A stretch of 64,000 nucleotides of DNA from contig CM065694.1 in assembly GCA_017654935.2 (NCBI GenBank), positions 2,336,376 to 2,400,375 of the forward strand, read 5' to 3'. Positions 37,601 to 46,600 of the stretch are shown in pieces. The notes under the pieces are model-generated. The model made no database searches. It worked only from the letters and a program-made list of their open reading frames with translations, and was not told the origin of the DNA. Numbering within the stretch: the stretch's first letter is position 1; each line of letters starts with the position of its first letter. This DNA comes from Phymorhynchus buccinoides. Taxonomy: Eukaryota > Mollusca > Gastropoda > Neogastropoda > Raphitomidae. The translations under genes were made by a program, and so were the position numbers.

Positions 37601-40600
37601 GAGAACACGATGTCCAGTAACCAATGAGAGCCGGGTTTCATGTCGTCGACACTGATTTTCTTCAGGCATATCGCTGCCTGCAAGGTCATTACATTCTCAT
37701 GGGTGCAACTCCCCCCCCCAAATACCCTGAAAGGCTGGGGTCCAGGGACCCATGGCCCCGGCAGGGTACAGGGGCAGAACCCCATTGGACGATTCAGGGG
37801 GGCAACTTAATTAATAAGAGAGAGAGATAACGAGACAGACGGACAGTTAAAAATGATAGACAAAGACAGTTTGAGTCTGATAAGCCTTGTAAAATTATTA
37901 CATTGCCTTTGTAAACTTCCAAGTTAGAACAACTAGACTAAGTTACTAAGTTCAAAACATCCAAAATTGCTTGTGGTCAATTTTTGTTGTTGATGAATTA
38001 AAAGAAGTTCAGTTTCTGGTAAAATTAAAAATAGTGAAATCAGTGTAAAAATGAAAGAGTAGCAGCCATGCATTCTGATTTGATGTTCAGGCAGCTGGCT
38101 TCAGGCCCATCCACATGCACCAAGTATGGTAGGTCAGGGAGGAAAGATGCAAGAGAGAAATCAAGCTGCTGATCCACTGACCTTGCGGGTCTGTCCCAGA
38201 CGCAGCACCTTGAGGGCAGAGGGCACCACCATGCGCTTCTGCTTGTCGTAGGGCGGGGGGATCCCCTCAAAGGTCTTGAGGCGCTCCATGGCCTCCTTGC
38301 CGCGTGCAGTCTTGTGGGGCAGCATGCCTGGAAAAGAACAATAATCCACCCCCGTCAGGCTTTGCACAGGCCTACATGTCCAGCCTTCTGGACTGAATCA
38401 AAAGTCACTCTCCCTGTCAAAGCATTCTTTTTAACATACTGATGAACATTTGTTGGGCTTCGATTTTTTTGGATTATTCAATTACCAAAAAAATCAATCA
38501 TAATCATTATGTAGTAACATTGTTTGTTTTTTAAGCTGTCCAAAATTTCAGAAAATGGCTGTTGACAGCCAGTGCCATTGTCACCCTGAATGGCTCAGAT
38601 GGTAGTGCATGTTGTGTGTTTTCACAATGCTGTCAATGTTGTGGAACATAATCATCATTGCTCATCAGGGTGACCAGGTGCACTTCACATTAAAAAAAGA
38701 GCAAAAAACGGACTACTGGGAAACTATGGCTACTAAAAATATTCATACTAAAAATAACCCTACTGCAGACTGACTTGTCCTAAGACAGATACTAGTCTCC
38801 CACCACAAAATCCTGCTGAACTTATATATCCTACTTTCAAATGGCGGAAGGAAAAATATCACAATATTTTTTTCAACAAAAAAAAACCCCAAAATGCGCC
38901 CATATTTTAGTTTGCAGCGAATTTTCAAGCGTCTTACAACTTGAAGAAAATTTTAAATGTTTTTTTTCTTACAACAATATTAAGTTACAATGTTATGAAT
39001 CAAGATATTACACACTTTATAAATTTTGACAATTTTTACCAGAGTTGCCTAACTAATTTTAAAGCAATTTTCTATAAAAGATCCACTTCCATCAACTTAC
39101 AAGACATGTGCGCCTACACTGGCTGAAAATACACCTGTTAGAGTAATTGCCGAGTGTGCTATGTATAGATTTTCTGTTATTCATTCTGGCAACATTTCAG
39201 ACCCATTGTGATTTCATGACGTTATTCAATGTAGGTAAGGAAACATCATCATCAACATTGCCAAACATTTCTATTGACCAATAAAATAAAACAGCGTTTA
39301 GCATAAGTTGTCAAAAATGTACAAAATTCTTATCTCGAAATGGCTCAGATGGTAGTGCATGTTGTGTGTTTTCACAATGCTGTCAATGTTGTGGAACATA
39401 ATCATCATTGCTCATCAGGGCGACTGTGTGCACTTCACATTAAAAAAAGAGAGCAAAAAATGGACTCATGGAAAACTAAAGCTACTAAAAAAATCATACT
39501 AAAAATAACCCTACTGCAGACTGACTCTTGTCCTGAGACAGATACTAGTCTCCCACCGCAAAATCCTGCTGAACTTATATATCCTACTTTCAAATGGCGG
39601 AAGTTAAAAAATCACTATTTTTTTTAAAATCAGTTGTTTTTTCTTACAATATTAATTAAGTTACAATGTTATGAATCAAGTTATTACACACATTTTTTCA
39701 GCTTTTTTGACACACGTATTTCTATAATAAATATTGACAATTTTTACCAGATCTGGCGAACTAATTTTAAAAGCCATTTTCTATATAAGATCCACTTCCA
39801 TCAACTTACAAGACCTGTGCGTCTGCATTGGCTGAAAATACACCTGTTAGAGTAATTACTGAGTGTGCTACGCATATAATTTCTGTTATTCATTCTGGCA
39901 ACATTTCAGACCCATTGTGATTTCATGACGTTATTCAATGTAGGTAAGGAAACATCATCATCAACATTGCCAAACATTTCTATTGACCAATAAAATAAAA
40001 CAGCATTTAGCATAAGTTGTCAAAAATGTACAAAATTCTTATCTCAAAACTCTTTCAGTGCTGATATTTACTATACAGCTTTCATTAGTTTTAGGTAATC
40101 CAAATGCAGCATGTTGATTGTCACAAGGACTCAAACTCCTCTTCATGTTTAAGAGACCTGCAGATCTTCAGATTGTGGGCGGGTCCAGGCCATTGACCCG
40201 CATTGACAGTGATTTGACCCCTCATTTTGTGCACCCATGGATCATCTGACCCATGAAGTTTATAACAAAATTTAAGTGTAATACAACGGTGACACATCAC
40301 TGGCATATTATTTTGGAAACTGACCCATCATTTTCTGTAATACTACAGTGACACATCACTGGCCCATTATTTTGGAAACTGACCCATCATTTCCTGTAAT
40401 ACTAGTGACACATCACTGGCCCATTATTTTGGAAACTGACCCATCATTTTCTGTAATACTACAGTGACACATCACTGGCCCATTATTTTGGAAACTGACC
40501 CATCATTTTCTGTAATACTACAGTGACACATTACTGGCCCATTATTTTGGAAACTGACCTGTCATGTTCTGTAATACTAGTGACACATCACTGGCCCATT

Positions 40601-43600
40601 ATTTTGGAAACTGACCCATCATTTTCTGTAATACTACAGTGACACATCACTGGCCCATTATTTTGGAACTGACCCATCATGTTCTGTAAGCAGGGGTCAT
40701 ATGACCCATGAAGTTTGAAAACAATCTGAAGTTCTGGACCTGAAATGAACGCCCTTCAGCAAGGTTGGAGGCTCCTTCAGCCTCAGGTTTCTTTCCGTAG
40801 TATGTGTGCACGTGTCTCTTCCCTGCAGACTGTGGCGATATTCTTATTCTGTGCCTGTCTTTCATGCCACACTAGCCAGTGCGTCAAAAGAACAACTTCT
40901 GTTTAACCCTTTCCCTTTCGCCGCCAGCCATTTTTCAGCACACAAAAAGACCATTAAACATTAACTGGGTAGAGAAACAAAATCATCTGCAATATTGAGA
41001 TTTGTTAATAACATTAGGCCTATCTTTACCTCCCAAAATAAAATAAAAATAGGGTCTTCGGATAACAGGCCCTGATTTTATGCCTTTTAGTGACATGGGT
41101 GTTAAACCATTGTGGTGCATAAATGCGACATTGCGTTTTTGGCTTAGACAAGTCAGGAAAGATGTATCTAGACTATTATCTCAGATTGAGTCTAATACAT
41201 TTCTTATACATTTTATAAGAAAATCAATATTTCCTCAATGTTTCTCTGGCAGTGAAGGGGTTAATATTACTGGCCATAGGTAAAATGCTATTCAAACTGA
41301 AAAGCAAAACAACTGAATACATGCAGCTACATGTACAATATTTGCAACGACATCAAACTGATTTTGTCTCCTTAATTTCATTCACAACTGGCCTTCACAA
41401 TCTGGTCATATTACAAATCTTTTGAGCAGTGCTTCAGAATACGTCTTGATTTCATGCAAGAATCAATGTAGGTAAGGATAAGGTCATCATCAACACTGCT
41501 AAGTAAAAATCCAACACACACTTGACTCGAGACACTATAACACAAAATTTCAAAGTTCCAAGTTGTACCCCAAGTTAGCACAATCAAAACGACTATATTT
41601 TTAACAAAAATGTTCAAGCTATTGCGTGCTAATGCCAGACCTGGCTACATATTTATTTTTAACAAAAATGTTCAAGCTATTGCGTGCCAATGCCAGACCT
41701 GGTTACAAGTCTTGAGTAGTCTGGGTAGCTGAAATGAGTAGTTTTGGTGTAAAATGTGTAGTCATATTCATTAGAACCACCAAACACTGGTGAAAATGGA
41801 GTAGCAATCAAGAATTAAAGAGCATTATTATTTATAAATTTTGAAGAGTAGTAGAGGTCCAAACTGAATAGAATACTACTTGAAAATAGCAGACTAAACA
41901 GGTCTGCAATGCATGCACACACAGGGCTCCCAGGGACCCCCATTCTACAGGACCCTCTAAAAGAATGTGCAGGGGGTCCCATGGATGCACTAGAAAAATT
42001 ATTTTTAGCATTCGCTATGCCACTAACCCGCCTCTAGGACCCTCTATACTGTAAGCGAAGGAGTCCCTGGGACCCCTTGTTTAGCGGGACGATTGGGAAC
42101 CCTGACACACACGCATATTTCAACTTTTTTTTTACCCAAGTGATGTGACCGTGTACAATTGTAACCGTACCTCTGACGACGCGGATGAACATCTTGGAGG
42201 GGGCACGGAAATGGAAGGGGCCCCGCGACGGCTTCACATTGCACCTCTTCTTCAGGTACTCCAAGTACTTCACTGAAAACATGCATGCATCCATCTTAGT
42301 CCTTCACATTGCACCTCTTCTTCAGGTACTCCAAGTACTTCACTGAAAACATGCATGCATCCATCTTAGTCCTTCACATTGCACCTCTTCTTCAGGTACT
42401 CCAAGTACTTCACTGAAAACATGCATGCATCCATCTTAGTCCTTCACATTGCACCTCTTCTTCAGGTACTCCAAGTACTTCACTGAAAACATGCATGCAT
42501 CCATCTTAGTCCTTCACATTGCACCTCTTCTTCAGGTACTCCAAGTACTTCACTGAAAACATGCATGCATCCATCTTAGTCCTTCACATTGCACCTCTTC
42601 TTCAGGTACTCCAAATACTTCACTGAAAACATGCATGCATCCATCTTAGTCCTTCACATTGCACCTCTTCTTCAGGTACTCCAAATACTTCACTGAAAAC
42701 ATGCATGCATCCATCTTAGTCCTCCTCCATTTGACTTTCCTCTCACAGTAAATTCAAAAAGAATTAACTTTTGCTCAGTTTACTTTGCGAAATGCTTGTT
42801 TGTTTGGTTGTTGTTGTTTTTTGTTCACACTCTATAATGAAGAGTTAATGATAGATTTGGTTTCCTCAGAAATTCAAATGAGCGTCATAAAAATTCAGAC
42901 AATGTAGGTAATTAAACATCATTGGAAACCATTGAACAAATAGTTCATTGTTGCAGCAAGGCATGCATTCTAACGTGAATGTTTTCACGCTTCTATAAAA
43001 CCTCATCTTGTCCAAAAGAACACATTTTTCTCAAGCCCAAGTAAAACAATTACTCAAAATAACAATATTTTCCCAAAACCCAGTCTTTAACTTTACCCTA
43101 AACAAATGCATTTCTTCTAAATAAATGAAAACCAGCCAAAGAAATAATAACTCCTTGCCCTTGACCTTACAAAAATTGCTTGTCCAAGATTAAAAGAAAC
43201 TGGATTTAAATCAAACTTTCATATTTTCTTATTATGATTGTCCAGAAGCAGAACACCATTCATCAGTGCTTCATGCAACTGTTTTATCTTTAAACCTGAG
43301 CAAGGCAACTAAACTGTGGCTTTAAGTTCAAGTCAAGTCATATCTATTCTGTTCTCTTTCTTTAAACCTGAGCAAGGCAACTAAACTTTGGCTTTAAGTT
43401 CAAGTCAAGTCATATCTATTCTGTTCTCTTTCTTTTAACCTGAGCAAGGCAACTAAACTTTGGCTTTAAGTTCAAGTCAAGTCGTATCTATTCTGTTCTA
43501 TTTCTTTAAACCTGAGCAAGGCAACTAAACTTTGGCTGTAAGTTCAAGTCAAGTCATATCTATTCTGTTCTATTTCTTTAAACCTGAGCAAGGCAACTAA

Positions 43601-46600
43601 ACTTTGGCTTTAAGTTCAAGTCAAGTCATATCTATTCTGTTCTCTTTCTTTAAACCTGAGCAAGGCAACTAAACTTTGGCTTTAAGTTCAAGTCAAGTCA
43701 TATCTATTCTGTTCTCTTTCTTTAAACCTGAGCAAGGCAACTAAACTTTGGCTTTAAGTTCAAGTCAAGTCATATCTATTCTGTTCTATTTCTTTAAACC
43801 TGAGCAAGGCAACTAAACTTTGGCTTTAAGTTCAAGTCAAGTCATATCTATTCTGTTCTCTTTCTTTAAACCTGAGCAAGGCAACTAAACTTTGGCTTTA
43901 AGTTCAAGTCAAGTCATATCTATTCTGTTCTCTTTCTTTAAACCTGAGCAAGGCAACTAAACTTTGGCTTTAAGTTCAAGTCAAGTCATATCTATTCTGT
44001 TCTCTTTCTTTAAACCTGAGCAAGGCAACTAAACTTTGGCTTTAAGTTCAAGTCAAGTCATATCTATTCTGTTCTATTTCTTTAAACCTGAGCAAGGCAA
44101 CTAAACTTTGGCTTTAAGTTCAAGTCAAGTCATATCTATTCTGTTCTCTTTCTTTAAACCTGAGCAAGGCAACTAAACTTTGGCTTTAAGTTCAAGTCAA
44201 GTCATATCTATTCTGTTCTCTTTCTTTAAACCTGAGCAAGGCAACTAAACTTTGGCTTTAAGTTCAAGTCAAGTCATATCTATTCTGTTCTATTTCTTTA
44301 AACCTGAGCAAGGCAACTAAACTTTGGCTTTAAGTTCAAGTCAAGTCGTATCTATTCTGTTCTTTCTTTAAACCTGAGAAAGGCAACTAAACTTTGGCTT
44401 TAAGTTCAAGTCAAGTGGTATCTATTCTGTTCTATTTCTTCTACTCACATTTGTTTCTGTAGAAGTTTCCTGAGATGTGGATTCCTTCACATCGCACCAA
44501 CACAACTCTCTGGCCTGGAAATAAAAATCAAGTACTCAGACCACAACACCGCACTTTCTTTTTCACACATATAGGTCATTCCCTTGGACAACGTTGTTTT
44601 TATTTATTGAGGGGGGAGTTGTTCGTTTGTTCTTTCACAAACAGAAGAAAAACTGACCTTTTTTGTCAAAAGTTCTGACACACAGAATTTTCATACAATT
44701 CATCATTGAACAAAACCTGGTTAACCAAGAACCAAAATCTCAATTCCTCACAGAAGTTCAGAGGTCCAGACACAAACAAGTTTCATCATTTCTGGTTCTG
44801 TAGAAACCTTGAATTAATCAGATTTTTATGAAGGAAGTCATAAAAAAAATATGCAAAATCCTGTTAATTTATATCTTTTATGTGCTAAGGGAGAAAAAAA
44901 ATAGGGTAAAGATGACCTCCACATAAATTAAAATAAGATCCACTCAAATGTTTCGTATAAGTCCTGAACTTGTCTTTTTTTCCACACACACACATGAAAA
45001 TACACCAAATGTCTAAACATTGAATTTGAAATTGCATCCATATGCATCTCTTATAATAAAACTTTTACATCCATAAGTTTCTACAACTAATCACAACACC
45101 CATTGAAGAACTTACAACAAAAAAGTGCATATTTGCATTCACAGAATGTGACATATTCACATTACAAAACATAAACATAATAGAACACTAAATTATCTTC
45201 CATTACAACAACAAAAACTTTACAAAACATTATCTCGGAATAACTTTTCAAGATAACAGAAAAAAAAATGTAATCTAAAAATTAGAAACATCATGTCAGT
45301 CTGCATTTACCAACAGCGTTGCAAATTGAACTGCCAACTATTTAGCTACTTTCTGTTCTAGCAATGGAACAATTGAATTCGGACCCCTGTAAGTTCCAGA
45401 ACAGACATGAGCCGTGATGAGGTATGCAGATGTCTCAGATTTTATATGGTTTCATTGGATCTCAATGCGCTGTGAGAAAATCATCATAGACAGCTGCTCC
45501 CCTTGCCTCCTTAGACTAGTAAGAATTTGTTAAAATGAAATAAAATGCTAAAATAAAATTATCATTAAATGCTACATGGACTTTTCTTATCAAAGGCCTT
45601 TCTTCTTCTTCTTCGATCGCGCAGTTTCCTGTCAATTATGAGCACAGATTCCTCATGCTGCCATTATGCGCCTAACTAAGAAATAGTTAGGCCCAACATG
45701 TCCGACTTCGGCTGGAGGAAATCTTTTTGAATGTGATTCTTGAAAAAAGCCAGGAGAATGGACGTTAGGCAGAAAGATAGTAGATGACAATAAGCAAAGG
45801 GAAAAGGCAGAGTCAAAGAGAGTGACAGATGAGAAGAAGCTACAAGCACAGAAATTCCAGAAGGTGGGGGAACTATTTATACAAAAGGCCCCCCAGTATC
45901 CCCACGGGGGGATCAAAGGCCTCTTAAAACTTTTTTTTAATTCTTTTTTTTAGGTGTCACCAGAACCTACCATTAGTAATAGATTTTTGTTGACGAAGCT
46001 TAGCCTCATAGCAAGGAAGGAATTTCTCAACATCAAGTCTACACAACAGCTAGGGGCCATATTCCATGATGCAAGAGCTTAATAATTTGCTTAGCTTTTC
46101 CTACTTTTTCGTGTTAGATTTTGAATCTTGAATTGAAACAACTTGAAGTTGAACTCTGTTTCAGGATTTCAAATGCTGAACAACAAATCTCAAACCAGAA
46201 AACATGATTACTTCACTGTGCAATTAATTACAAGAAAAAAAAAGAAAAAAAATGAATCTTTCAATAAAATGCAAGATCCGTTCACATGCATAACTTGATA
46301 TCTAACACTAAATTAATGATCTTGTCCCATTACAAAAAAAATTCAAATAAGTCTTCAGGGTCGGACAGTAACGGCTGCCTGACTGCCCGGGGCAGGTAGT
46401 CAGTTGCAAGTGTCGGGCAGGTTGCGAACTCGATGACCTGCCCGCCGGGCAAGTGCTTAGAAAAAAAAATCTCACACAGTTTATTTCAGTCCGTTGTAAA
46501 AAACGCAAGTCAGGTTCTAGGCCTACAACGCAGGCTACTACTACATCAACAATGATAGGCCCTACTATCACCACGCTCGCGAGTAGTTTGACTTGAGGTC

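Larger units (their letters stand above)
38581..40045 (-). repeat. Tandem duplication (~710-750 bp) carrying a U33-like and a U34-like gene
   Basis: Two successive blocks (about 38587-39338 and 39339-40050), each with a U33-like copy followed on the plus strand by a U34-like copy. They differ by small indels. Confidence 0.9.

Noticed and set aside
42231..42720. CRISPR-like array (70-bp regular repeats)
   Set aside because: No unique spacers; units are head-to-tail copies of an exon-intron boundary in an animal gene.
43291..44440. 72-bp repeat as a further snoRNA family
   Set aside because: No box C with a matching D and no closing stem in the unit on the sense strand.
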